From: Porpolomopsis calyptriformis
Taxonomy: Eukaryota > Basidiomycota > Agaricomycetes > Agaricales > Hygrophoraceae
Length of the DNA stretch: 64,000 nt
Assembly: GCA_951640195.1 (NCBI GenBank)
Contig: OX621167.1
Location: 1,736,001 to 1,800,000, forward strand
Direction of reading: 5' to 3'
Shown in pieces: positions 1-13,044 of the stretch (the stretch's first letter is position 1; each line of letters starts with the position of its first letter). Position numbers and translations under genes: made by a program. Under the pieces are notes generated by a model, which was not told the DNA's origin, searched no databases, and saw only the letters and a program-made list of their open reading frames with translations.

Positions 1-421
1 TTGGAGGCGGGTCATAATCCTCAAGTTTCGTTCCAGACGATAATAGGGTGTATGCTGAGATCCTCTCTGTGGGTGCACCTCCTGAGGTACATGACAATTC
101 GTCACGCGCGTCCATTGGAATGAAAAGTGAAGTTTCAAGGGTGCTTGATTGAGTGGATTTTAGATCACCAGCGGTCTGAGACTCGTAGTGAATGACTTCG
201 TTCACAGTTTCGATTGTCGAGCTGATGCCACATCTTGGGTTGGTTTCTGCGAGGTCATTGTCATCAGAGTCAATGACTATGATATCCTTGTCCGGGATGG
301 ATGAGGTCGATGGTCTCTCTGCCTTGTGATCCAAAGCCACTTTGCCCCTGGCGCGGGGAAAGTAGTAGTGCAATGTCAAAGATTGTGGAGAATGTTTGCG
401 CTTCTTTCTGTCAGCAACCAT
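1..421 (-). CDS. Partial nuclear protein with PIP-box-like and SUMO-binding-like motifs
   Basis: The reading frame is open from an ATG at 421 to the window edge, so only about the first 140 residues are visible and the 3' end lies outside. The N-terminus is basic (MVADRKKRK). It is followed by SLTLHYYF at about residues 14-21, which resembles a PCNA-interacting PIP box (hydrophobic residue, two spacers, two aromatics) but with Ser in place of the usual Gln. Near residues 44-54 is IIVIDSDDNDL, a hydrophobic run followed by acidic residues, typical of a SUMO-interacting motif. Proteins with both motifs are often replication or repair factors. This is an inference from short motifs, because no catalytic domain is visible. 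The alternative ATG further upstream is closed by a stop after 24 codons. Confidence 0.55.
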   Translation of the reverse strand, partial: MVADRKKRKHSPQSLTLHYYFPRARGKVALDHKAERPSTSSIPDKDIIVIDSDDNDLAETNPRCGISSTIETVNEVIHYESQTAGDLKSTQSSTLETSLFIPMDARDELSCTSGGAPTERISAYTLLSSGTKLEDYDPPP

Positions 422-650
422 GGCTAAGGAGAATGTTTGAGTTGGAGTCTGGCTTAACGCGAGATTTCGTGGCTGAAGTTGTCATATACAAATCCAGATT
501 CAAGAGAGATCAAGGGAGCTAGGGTGGTTGTGATAGTCAGTTACTGTACTTTACATTGATGTGAAGAAACCGCTCTTCTATGATGAATCCAACCCTTCGT
601 AAAGGAGAGAGTAGGGGTGGTATATCAGAACCAGATTCTAATCCAAGTGG

Positions 651-1876
651 TCAATCAAAGCCGGTTGAATCTCCTCCATATCGTATCGGTAGCTCTTTTA
701 CATCGATAATAGACAAGAGCGTTGTCTTGATTGCTTGCTGTCCGCTGCCTACAACGGTCATTTTGGCTATCGTGTTGGCGGAAAGAAAGGGCTTGAAAAG
801 CCAAAACATCCAACTAAAGAAACTGGGCACATTTATAAAGAATTTGCGAGCCTGAAATAGTGTTATGGGTGGTCAGTATGACAGGTGGGTGCAAGGGATA
901 CGAACAAGTAGCTCCGGGTAATAATTTTGAAATATCTCCGTGGCCCTGGTTGCGGCCGCCTTCGAGTTTGCATCGCGGCTTCTAAGGCTTACGCCCTCAT
1001 AATCTGAAAAGTCATAGTGCTCCTTGTTAAGAGACGAGAATATGGAGTTCTGTGCACTTGCCGTGGATTTGGACAGTTTGGTCGACCTTTTCAAAGTCAA
1101 GTTGACCGAGGCTTTTTTCCATAAGAGCAACGCGCCAGCTGTTCGATATCCCATAAGCGACACGCTCAACATTGTTTAAAAGAAGATTCCGAACCGGAGA
1201 AATCGTTCAACGTCACTGAATGCGGCCTTATTAGCGCCATACAAGTTATAACTGGGTATGCGTGGAACCATAAATTTCGGAACAAATCCTCGTTTGGAAT
1301 GGGGACCTACATCACTGGTCTGCCTTCCTTGTCACGCCCGTACACTCGACCGAGTTGTCCAAACACGTCTTGAGGAAATTCTTCTTTTACAGCAGCCTCC
1401 ACGTTAAATTCCTCTCTCCAACGCAAGGTCTGTACCATCATGGTGTGTGCTTGTCCGAGGTCGAGGTTCCTATAATAATATGTCAATTTCCTCCATTTGT
1501 TTACGACGCCATCCATACCTTGCTCGGAGGAATTTCATCAGGACAACGCTTACCCGCGCATCTGCAGGCCTGGCAGGATCAATTACTACACCCCAAAGAT
1601 TCGCTGACAAATCCCGATCTTTGGGCTTGTCCTTGTAGCTCTCCGACAAAATATCAGGAATCCTTTCCTTTGCGTGGAGTTGATATAAGAAGCGTTAGTT
1701 TGATGCGTCCATCTTACCCGAAACTCCTTCAGAGCTGTCCATTCCGCTTCCGTAAATTGTTCTGTGAGGGTATTTTGGGGTTCCATGGGATCGTCGCCTG
1801 AGACAACTGCTGGCTCAGCGCTCACGACTTCAGGCTTAGCATGTGTCTGCGTGAGTTCAGGCGTCTCTTTTTCCAT
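651..1876 (-). CDS. CRAL-TRIO (Sec14-like) lipid-transfer protein
   Basis: A Sec14-superfamily protein expected to bind a phosphoinositide or other lipid in a CRAL-TRIO pocket and move it between membranes. The start is the ATG at 1876 (MEKETPELTQTH); a longer open frame begins at a GTG only. An acidic disordered head is followed by the CRAL-TRIO N-terminal helices (LMKFLRAR, then MMVQTLRWREEFNVEAA). The lipid domain follows, with VYGRDKEGRPV, YNLYG, a SRDANSKAAAT stretch, NYYPELL, FFINVP, and a C-terminal YGG close to the stop at 651. The protein is spread over about seven exons. One intron (1004-1061) has a GC donor. The fold is clear, but the cargo lipid and the exact paralogue cannot be read from sequence. 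Confidence 0.88.
1004..1061 (-). other. GC-AG intron in the CRAL-TRIO gene
   Basis: On the minus strand the exon ends CAC G and the intron begins GCAAGTGC and ends TTTCAG. Splicing gives QIHDYEGVS, the conserved block before the SRDANSK motif. The nearby GT (GTGCAC) would put a stop codon directly after the join. The intron is 58 nt and its donor matches the GC-AG consensus. Confidence 0.8.
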
Positions 1877-2099
1877 GATTGCGGGCTGGGATTCCGTCGA
1901 GGAGATCGAGCGAAGGATCACGCCGTGACGATGTGACACTCCGGCTCATTACCCAGGTTTTTCGCAATACTCCTTCCTTCCTTTGACCGCCCCTCCGTTC
2001 GTCCTGCTCCATAAATACCTTTATTTTCACCTACGGCTTAATTCTCTCCTTTTGACCCATCTGTACCAAAATAACAAACGAACTTTCACGAACTATACC

Positions 2100-3934
<1,835 letters not shown>

Positions 3935-4370
3935 ATATCCAGGTACGTAACTGGTTGTCATGTTATTTTTCTGCTGAAAGCCTCCCAACAGGATACTGAT
4001 CAGGGAACTTCAACTCTACTTATGCTCACAATCCCTGTCATACAGGACCGCATAATGTTTATCTCATTCATCTCGAATCCGGAATTATATAACCACACCC
4101 CGCTATACTATCGACTGGTTTCCCTCATGCCTCACGAATGGATTAGTTCGAGTTGCCTTGTTTGTCAGGTCGCAGGAAGCAAACGCCCACATCTTGTAAT
4201 CCCCTCACTGTCATCTCTTTCAACTCAAGGATCTGTTTGATCCAGTATGTCCACGATTGTAGAGACAGACTTTGGTGGCTGAATGCAATCATATTTGGTG
4301 CTGTTTGGAAGGCCCATTATATTAATAATTTAATTTAATTTCTCGACTTTTCACTTCACTTCGCAGCCAG

Positions 4371-4551
4371 GTAAGTTTACCACTCCTTGGGCAAACCATA
4401 TGATGATCTAGATGACGAGTCTGAATCAACGGTTTGGGTTGATCTATACCATTCATGATGACTGCATCAAAATAATACCATTCATGCTTTCCTGACTTTA
4501 TTTATTTGTCTTCTCGCCTTTCGGTGGTGCTGACTTTCATGTCTTTCACAG
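4371..4551 (+). other. Probable 5'-UTR intron upstream of TSR4
   Basis: Within the 632 bp between the kinase stop and the TSR4 start there is a strong donor (CAG then GTAAGT at 4371) and a pyrimidine-rich acceptor ending CACAG at 4551, only 15 nt before the ATG. This would be a 181-nt leader intron, long for this genome. The rest of the gap is AT-rich, and I see no coding signal in it. Confidence 0.4.
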
Positions 4552-4566
4552 TAGGAACCGCAGTAA

Positions 4567-6047
4567 ATGGCACCCAGACGTGAAGAGGATTATTCCGATT
4601 CCGACGAAGAGCCTCCCTCCGGAGTGGAAACAGGCGTGTTGTTAGGTATTCCAGATGGCCCTGTGACTACTGTAGGAGATATTCGAGATGCTGCTGTATC
4701 CCGAATTGGAGGCTACCCTGTATGATTACATCTTGTGCATGTATCATTTCGTCGGATACAATCTCACTTATGATTTTTAAAGGCTTTTCTACCGTTCGAT
4801 GAACCCTCTATCGCTTCATCTCGTTGCCAAAATTGTTCCAATCTCATGGAACTCCTCGTTCAAATGTGGTGCCCTTTTCAGGACAGCCCCATGGACAGAG
4901 CGTTATACGTTTGGGGTTGTGCCAGAAGAGGATGTCAGAGGCAGAAGGGTAGGTAAGTCAAGGTGCATCTCCACTCGTTCGTTTTGTCAGGACCGCCGCA
5001 GTGTCCGGGCTTGGCGAGGGCTACGCTTTAATGCGGAGTATGCAGCACAATTGGCAAAAAAGAAGGGTCACAAGAGTGAAAAGAGGGAGAAAGAGATTGC
5101 TTCGAAACTCAATCCTTTTTCTGTGAGCATCCTTTGGCTGAGGCACGAAATAAATAAATATGTTCGTTAACAGATGTCGCCTGCTCAATCGAGTCCTCAC
5201 TCCTTGATCTTTGGGGACAAACTAGACATGGATAATGGACCCCATGACACGCAAAGCCAACCGGACAGCTCTTCTAACAATTTGGAGCTGGTCACGGCCA
5301 TAGCCTCCGTAACTATTGAGGATTCAGCGTGGGTGTCAGCACCATCCTATCCTGCGATATATTTGTCGACTACAACCGAGTACTTGCCTCCTCTCCCAGC
5401 AAGCAACTTGCCGCTCAATGTTAGGATTCAGGATTCGGCAAAGGGTAATGACACACATTTGGCTATCGAAAACTACGAGAATTCACTGCGTATCGACCGG
5501 ATTTTTGACACCTTCTCCAGAAGAGTTAGCTACCAAGGCGAACAATGTGTGCGGTATGTGAGTGTCAGGATCTAGTCTGGCTGGTTAATCAGATAATATC
5601 GTTAGTTATGAGCTGAACGGCAAACCTTTACCCTTCGCATCTGACAAAGTGTATGACCAGTTGTTTCCGCTGCCAACGTCGCCGACACCGCTCCCGGTTA
5701 CAAAGGCTGCTTTCACTGTTGTCCCTCCGCTGATACGGACATACCAGCCATCTTCTCTCCCGGCCTGCCCGTCCTGCGGTTCTAGACGGGTATTCGAATG
5801 TCAACTCATGCCTAATTCGATTAACGTTCTGGCTCAGGCAAAGAAAGGTACTCTCAAAAAGCCCATGACAGACGAGGAGAGAATGAAGGAGGTGAGAGAT
5901 ACCCTGCACGGCGGCAACAACACGGATGAAAAGGCCGAAATGGAGTGGGGAACTTGCATGATCTTTTCTTGCGAGAAGGATTGCACCGGTGATGAAGCAC
6001 GAGAATGTTGGAAGGAGGAGATAGTACTTGTCCAGTGGGATACATGA
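4567..6047 (+). CDS. TSR4: TSR4/PDCD2-family ribosome-assembly chaperone
   Basis: Homologue of yeast Tsr4 and animal PDCD2/PDCD2L, dedicated chaperones of ribosomal protein uS5 (Rps2) needed for 20S pre-rRNA maturation. From the ATG at 4567 an acidic head leads into LLGIPDGPVTT and RIGGYPAFLPFDEPSI. Next come the zinc-binding SSRCQNCSNLMELLVQ and the RALYVWGCARRGCQ segment. The C-terminal PDCD2 domain has PACPSCGSRRVFECQLMP and EWGTCMIFSCEKDC, ending EEIVLVQWDT. The cysteine pairs expected to bind zinc are present in both halves. The middle third, around 5200-5450, is variable. The protein has four or five exons. The family assignment is firm; the function is carried over from yeast and human work. 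Confidence 0.9.
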
Positions 6048-6129
6048 TTAATTCTTATTGTTACTGAATTTGGCGATCAACGACATACGACCACACTTTT
6101 GTCATCAGCAACCCCGTCGATCTTTAGAG

Positions 6130-8896
6130 ATGTCCCGGACTCTTTCGCTACCTACACCACCTAGCTTTGATTCTGGTACAACGACAGACCCAAGCTCAGC
6201 AGATGCTCAGCCAAAATACCCCCATGCTCATCTTCGCGCTCAATTGGGAAGCATTCATCGTCAACACAAACCGCTGGACAATTGCGAGAGCGGGATCGAC
6301 ATTGATGATTCTAGTCGAATCAGCTCTTCATTCGTCGAACAGGTTGTCAATTTTTTGGAGGAGGAGCATGAGGACGAACTCAAGGCACTCCTCAGGGAAA
6401 ACTATGGAATGGATGAGGATTTGGTCAGTACTGATCGTGAACCTGGCTCCCGGACTTCGGTCCCTAACATTCAAAGCAATATTCTCAGCTCGAACAAAAT
6501 GTGCTTGACCTGATGCACAAGCATAGAGATGATGTTGCCGGTGTCCCGTTCCTTTTCCTCACTCCTGCTCGTCGACCAATATCCCGTCCCTCCTCTCGTG
6601 CCTCCTCCCACTCTTTTCGCCTGCGATCTGACACGCCTGTTTCTGCTCCAAGCTCTCCTCTAACTCTTGCTTTCCGAAGACCACATACACCTTTGACATC
6701 CCCTCTCGCGTCTGCAACTGCCCAACCGTCCTATGTCGCTGCTCGCAGTGCCTCTCCCCATTCATCTCCCACTTTGCCTCACACCCCAGGGACGTATTCT
6801 CAGGCCCAATTTACATCCAGTCTTCCGTCTTCTCCTTTGTCGTCTCCCCGCCTTTTGAATGCTAAAGCATCTGAATTCAAACCCATTCAGCGTCCCCTCT
6901 CCGCCGCATCTTCAAACCCTGGCTCCTTGTCCGCTCTCAGATCAGATACTCCATCTCCAGACCTTTGGGCTCACAATTCTCTCCGGGCCAGTTCCAACCT
7001 TGCCATCGCGGCACCTCTGGTCGCAGATCAACCGCCTCTCTCTCGTACTGTCACCGCTAGTTCCTTGCGCTCTTCTCTGCGTCCAGGCGATGACGAGGAG
7101 GAGGACCCGTTTGATCCATTTTCTTCAAAATCGATACCACCATCTTTCCACTCCTTTACGGTTACCGATTTTGATTCTCAATGGTCCAACTCATCCAATT
7201 CCAACTCTTCACGCTCTCCGGAGGATTGTAGACCACCTGAGCAAGGTCACTTCCCCGATCCCTACAGTTCAGACTATGACAAATCTCCAGGTCCCTCTGA
7301 AATGGATGGCGACGCGGCGGCCGTGCTTACGGACGGTATGACTCCGTTTGATGTACTCAGCACGGTGTTCGGTTCGACTTTGGCCCCTTCTGAGTTGGAA
7401 GATGCGTTAGCTACCAATGGGTATGATTTTGAACGAGCGATGGCATGGCTCGTTGACCGCTCACTTCCTCCTGCACCCCATGCTTCGCATGTTCGAATGC
7501 AACACCTCGGCAACCGGGTAATCCTGGTGTCCAGGGATAATGGCTCCGTACGCGGTGGAAAGTCTGATTATGTCAACGAGCGTCTTTCTCAAGGCAGTAA
7601 TCGAGTTTGCCGATATTTTATGGCTGGTGAATGCCTTAGAGCCGATTGTCGTTTTAGGTGAGTCCCTAAATCAATCCTAGTTTTCTCACGGGTAGCTCAC
7701 TCTGTTTACGTTCAGTCATGATCTTGAGCGAGCCTTGTGCCGCTTTTGGCTGCGTGGCACCTGTGCAAAGCAAGAAAGTTGTGAATTTCTGCACCATCTG
7801 CCGAAGAATGTGGATATTTCTGCTTTAACGGCAGCTATGTCTCAGACTACTCTCAGCCCGCTTCCACCCAGCCCACCCCAAGATGAATTTCCTGCTTTGG
7901 ATGCTACTCTTGGAGGGCGAGGCAGACGAGGCAGTTACGGCCGTGATGATCCTGGGAGGGCTCGGTTTGCCGCAGCCGTAAAGAAGCCAGCAGTTACCAC
8001 AACTGCACAAGGTGGTAGTAATGATCCCACTGCGGCCGCTCGTCGAGAAGCCATGGGAAATTCAGGAGAATCCCTCCATCACCGCTCAGCCATCGTTGCC
8101 CCTAGGCCATCACCCCGCATTAAGCTGCGTCCTCCATCATTACTTCCAACCCTACCTACAGGAGAATCACTCAACAAGCTTTACATGAACTATCGCTCTC
8201 GGGCTCTGCAGCTCGGTGCCGCCCGCAATGCTTGTCTTTCGCGAGCTGCTGACGCTTGGAGACGCGGTGACGGTGCAGCCGCGAAAAGATTCAGTAGGGA
8301 AGGGCATGACCTGAATGCGAAAATGAGCACAGAAATGGCTGAAGCCGCTAGGAACGTTGTTCGAGAACGTGCTAGAGTGGCCGAGCAAGCAGTCAAAATT
8401 CGTGACTTGAGTTGGTCGGATGATCCCGGGGACCGAGCGAACAGGGGCCGTGTTTGTGGAGATGGCTTGGGTGTGTGTCTGGGAATCGCGAGGAGGGACA
8501 TTGGTGAAGGAAAAAACTTGACGCCGGAGGAAAGAACGGAAGGTATGCTTGATCTACACGGCTTGCATTCCAACGAAGCGACCGAGGTCTTGGAAGGATA
8601 TTTACTGGCTGTAAGTTGTATGTTTTTCATTATGGTAAGTTGCTGATAACTTTGTATGTAGCTTGAACGAGAACATTTTTACGGTTTAGGTGAGTAGTCA
8701 TCTTTGCCACATCAGAATGCAATTGTTTACTTATTCTCCCTTAGCGTACATCGTTGTTGGCGAAGAAAAACACACAGGAAAGTTTGCTGGGAGCACACGC
8801 CTGGCGACTGGCGTTCGTGAGTGGCTCCATCGATGGGGATATCCATGGAGTGAACGCGACGGGGTGATCTGTGTTGATCCTCTGACACACGCATGA
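6130..8896 (+). CDS. CUE-like, tandem CCCH zinc finger, DUF1771 and Smr domain protein
   Basis: A long Ser/Pro-rich disordered region (about residues 120-360) is followed by a CUE-like helical module (TPFDVLSTVFGSTLAPSELE). Two adjacent CCCH zinc fingers come next (CRYFMAGECLRADCRF then CRFWLRGTCAKQESCEFLH), then a DUF1771 helix region (YMNYRSRALQLGAARNACL) and a C-terminal Smr domain with LDLHGLHSNEATEVL and a KHTGKFAG loop. Smr domains can be endonucleases: in the yeast no-go-decay factor Cue2, CUE and Smr domains act together on stalled mRNA. CCCH fingers usually bind RNA. A role in RNA or ribosome quality control is therefore plausible but inferred. The ATG at 6130 is used; stop is at 8894. 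The gene has about five exons, and one Smr exon is very short. Confidence 0.88.
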
Positions 8897-9542
8897 GCTT
8901 GAGAAGAAGGAAAGGATTAATTCGGTAACTTTTTGTGACTATACTTGTATTTCTACGATAAAACCAGATCTTGCCTCCTTGCAGCCAATTTCTTCAGACA
9001 ACTCGAAAATATTCTGGCTTGTGGACGAGAAAGCGCTGTTTGGACAACCCCGACGTGGTACGTATATAAGAGGGGAACCATCAAAACCGCCCTCTTTTGA
9101 GGAGGCCGTTCCGAGATCGGGACGGAATCAATGTCAGCATGTACACGTTCGGTCAGTTAGTTCTCACGGCCGGAGGTATACGGCCGAGTCTCGTTTTGAG
9201 AGAGGACGCAAGACTTTGTCACACCGGTGCTTAGTCTTCCGAGAGGTACACGTAAATTCTTTTTGCTCATGTACGGTGTCAATAGCTCAAGTTCGTCTCT
9301 AGGCATACAGCAGTCATTCCGCCAAATTCTTATTAAGGAACAGACATCTTTCCATTTGTCAGCTAATTTCGCAAAACAGTACTATTGGGCAGTGCAGTCG
9401 CTTGGGAATCATTTCACCTGAAAAGGTATGACATAAGGAATACAATCGTGTGGGCTATCTCCGAGTCAAATATCATAGCCTGAATTCTCAGCTTGTGCGC
9501 TGTCATTTTCGTTTTCCACAGCTATCAGGACCAAACTCCCCG
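8897..9542. other. Intergenic region upstream of the Zn2Cys6 factor
   Basis: No conserved coding signal is visible in these 646 bp, and the short open frames here have no recognisable motifs. A TATA-like element lies at 9063-9070. The last part, near 9420-9540, is probably the leader of the transcription-factor gene. Confidence 0.5.
9063..9070 (+). promoter_or_regulatory. TATA-box-like element
   Basis: TATATAAG, a good match to the eukaryotic TATA consensus, about 475 bp upstream of the transcription-factor ATG. If used, the messenger would have a long leader. Confidence 0.3.
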
Positions 9543-12500
9543 ATGAATTCCGAGACCTCGGTAGCAGGTGAAAGCCTCTTCAAACGACAACGAAAAGGCG
9601 CAAGACGTTACTCTTGCGCCGAATGTCGCAGGTATGCTAACTCACTCAACCCCGTTTGTTTTTTGCCGATCTTTTAGCTGATCGCGCTTGTCCAAATTTC
9701 AAAGACTAAAGTTGAAATGTGATCGCTCAATCCCCTGCGGTTCTTGCGTTAAGAGACAGTGCGCTCCCATTTGCCCCGACGTGTGTAACGAATTGCAACA
9801 TGTCCCCAAAATGCTGATCATCCAGTCAGGGTTCGCTCACCACCGGCAAAGGCAATCGGTGAGAATTCCAGTACTGCCGTCGCCCGTTAGGGGAACAATC
9901 TAACATCTTTGTAGTTTTGTCCTTGCTTCTACCCCAGAGCTTCATGAAAAAATCGGCGAGCTTTGCAATCGTGTCCGGCATCTCGAGGATGCACTTCGAG
10001 CAGCGCACTCGCAGCTTTCGTGTTCTACCGAACCACATCCTCTTCTAACGGAAGAGCTTCTCAAGATCAAAGCGCCATTACAGCGGGAACTGAAGCTTCC
10101 TTCCAGGAATGGTACTTCCGATGAGCCCAAGGACGATGAACCAAACCCAGATGTCGTAGATGCCTTTGGGTCGTTGGCTATCAGTATCTCGGGCCGCACA
10201 AAATACTTCGGCCACACAGCCAATTCATGGGTGAGCTCCTTGTCACTGCGGAGACAATTGCGCGCTTCCTAATGGTTTGCATATCATAGTATTTCCTCCA
10301 GGTCGGTCATGCGTTGTGATCCGATTGGAAGGTGAATCATTTACTCAATGCATTTCAGAACGAGTTGCCAGAGGACGATACGTTGGAGGATCAACCAGTT
10401 GATTTGGTTTTGTCACCGGAGATCCTTGCGCGAAGCGCAGCCTTCCCCATTTCTCCTGCGGCACTCTCGTCTCTCCAATCCGACATGGGAATACGAAACT
10501 TGCTCATATACCTCCCCACAGCAAACAAAGCAGCCGAACTTCGTTCGATATTTTACCGTTATGCAGCATGGATGTCCGTGGAACCATGCATTCGTTATCA
10601 TCACCACTAACTTCTCTCGTTAATAGGTACAACCCCATATCCCAAGAATCGTTTAACGAACAAGTCTTTTCAGCATTCTACGAGACTGATTCCGGCCATC
10701 CTCTTGACGATCGACTTCTTCCACATCGACAAGCCCTCTTATTTATGGTACTGGCTATCGGCAGTTTAATGGACTTGTCCCAGCCTCCTTACAATCTTGA
10801 AGCCGAAAGATACCACCAGTTAGCTCGAGCTACTTTGTTTTCCAACTCAATTTTCGAGGAACCCACCGTCCATGCCGTCCAGACTCTTGTTAGTCTCTCC
10901 ATTCTCAAGAAAGATTTGAACTCATACTCTACGTAGTATCTCATGTCATTCTACCTTTTCCTGGCCGATCGGCATGGAACCGGTTCGGGTAGTAGATGGG
11001 CCATTATGGGACTGGCCATCAAACTTGCGCAGAATGTGCGTGATATTTCATCCGCATCGTATATTCCCCAATTCATCGCTTCGTCTGATTGATCTAGATC
11101 GGCCTTCGTAGGTGTCCCAATCGGGTAGTTCTTTGTCTGTCACTTAGAACTGTTCTTAGATCGTGACAGTGGCCGCTGGAAGGTAGACCCAACCGAAACA
11201 AAACGACGCCGAGAGTTATTCTGGGAATTGTACACGTATGATTCCTGGCAGGTCTGCCCGAGCCCTTTCTTCACCTTGTTGAAGATTTTATTGATGCTTT
11301 CTCCTAGTGTCTTACATTTGGCCGTCCTCCTTCTTTCTCCCTGGCACATATCGACTGCCAGTTGCCTCACGCCCAAGATACATCCGAAGAGCAGAGCTGT
11401 GGGTAACATTCTCTCGGATTTGACAGTGGCCATATTTGATTTCCTCAGATCATTCATGGAAACATCGATTCACGTCTGAATGCATGAGTATTGTACACGA
11501 CCAGGCTTTCGGTGCGAAGACGCCCACATATGCCACCATCCGGCAGGTTGGTCCAGATTCAATTGACTCTGGGATTTGGTCAGATTTACAAACAGAAAAT
11601 AGCTCGACAACAAAATCCGCATGTTTCCTGTCCCACCGATTCTCAATATAGTGGGCTTTGGAAGCTCTGAACCACAGATAGGCGGGTTCCGGGAGAGTAC
11701 CGAGCTTATTCTGCAGCGCCATATTGTGTTGGCCATAAGAGAAATGAGCAAGTCTCTCCTAAAAGAGGTTTTCTCTGTCTGACCTTCAGAATGGTAGATC
11801 TTCTCTACCTTCATAGGGCCTTCTTTGCACGGGCGGTGAGCGATTACGCAAGAGACCCATTGGAAAGCCCACACGGAAATTCTGTCCTTGCGGCATACGG
11901 CAGTGCTCGCTCTTTCATAGCGCTCATGCGGGATCTCTACGCGCAACTGAAAGAGCCAAGCGAAAGACTCTGGTTTTTATGGACTCATATGTTTTCGTGT
12001 GCTGTAAGATCCCCTTCATGTAACCCTAGTGGAGACCTTGTGTGTACTCATTGTGACCAATTACTCAGATTGTTCTTGGCTCAGTCGTTACCCGATGCCC
12101 ATCTATACGTTTCGCACCCTCGGCACTGGGACAGTTGGACGCCGCGTGTGATGCATTTTCGAAGGTCGCCCGTGGTTTCCGTGCCCAAAAGGTTCTTGTG
12201 CGTAACTTCCTCCTTAGTACTGATAGCCAGTGGTGTGACGTTGTTTCAGGCAATCATGTTACGACTCCAAGAAAAAGCCCATATAAGCCTGGATAACTAT
12301 AGAAAAGGCAAATCATCTACCTCTGCAAATCAACCATCCCCTGGAACTTCTGTCAATGGTGATGATGAACTGGATACACTCGGAGGTAAAACACGTCTTG
12401 TCTCAAATAAGGAATCGTCTCTGTCACCACAGTTGATGAATAGCTCACCGACAACTATGATGGCTGAGCCTTCTGTGTCGGTTTCATCACCTGACGACAG

Positions 12501-12894
12501 CCAAGTTCATCCTTGCGTCGTATACATGCAACCATTCGAGAATCATCAACCTTTAGCTGGACCCAGTTCTCACTCCCGGCCGACTCCGCCCTACGAGAAC
12601 GCTTCGTTATATGGCATCGCTCCTATTTCATTACCACATCACGACCAGACGTCCTACCATCACCTACAGCTTCAAGCACATCAACAATACGAGCCTGAAA
12701 CGCAGGCCCCTTATCTTCCTATGGCGGAGGCGACACAACTACCCCAATATCTTCCTGTCTATGGTTACACACCTGTCGGCTTACAAAACGGATACCATCC
12801 GATGCAGACCAATGGCATAGTTGATGCGAACCCACCTGAAGGTAACATGCATAAAACATGGGAGGATTTTGTTGCAGGATTCGGTATGAACTGA
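9543..12894 (+). CDS. Zn2Cys6 transcription factor with fungal-specific middle homology region
   Basis: The N-terminus (MNSETSVAGESLFKRQRKG) leads into a binuclear zinc cluster, split by an intron after the second cysteine. Its pattern is CAEC, RRLKLKC, DRSIPC, GSC, then a last Cys in APIC. A heptad-like helix (ELCNRVRHLEDALRAAH) follows and probably dimerises. The large middle part, with HRQALLFMVLAIGSLMDL, AERYHQLARATLF, HAVQTL and WAIMGLAIKLAQ, is the fungal-specific transcription-factor domain. The C-terminal third is rich in Ser, Pro, Gln and Tyr and may activate transcription. It ends WEDFVAGFGMN. Target genes cannot be deduced. Exons between about 11,090 and 11,790 are poorly resolved by eye. 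Confidence 0.85.
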
Positions 12895-13044
12895 AGGATT
12901 TAATATGCACTCACTATGTATGCACAATCTGTACATTCTTTATGTAAAGTTGCCACATGTTTTGTTTTTGCTGTGCAACATTTCTCGCTCGATTCAGGGC
13001 ATTAAACCAGTCTGCGCTTGACCGTCCCGTTGGTCCTCGCTCGA

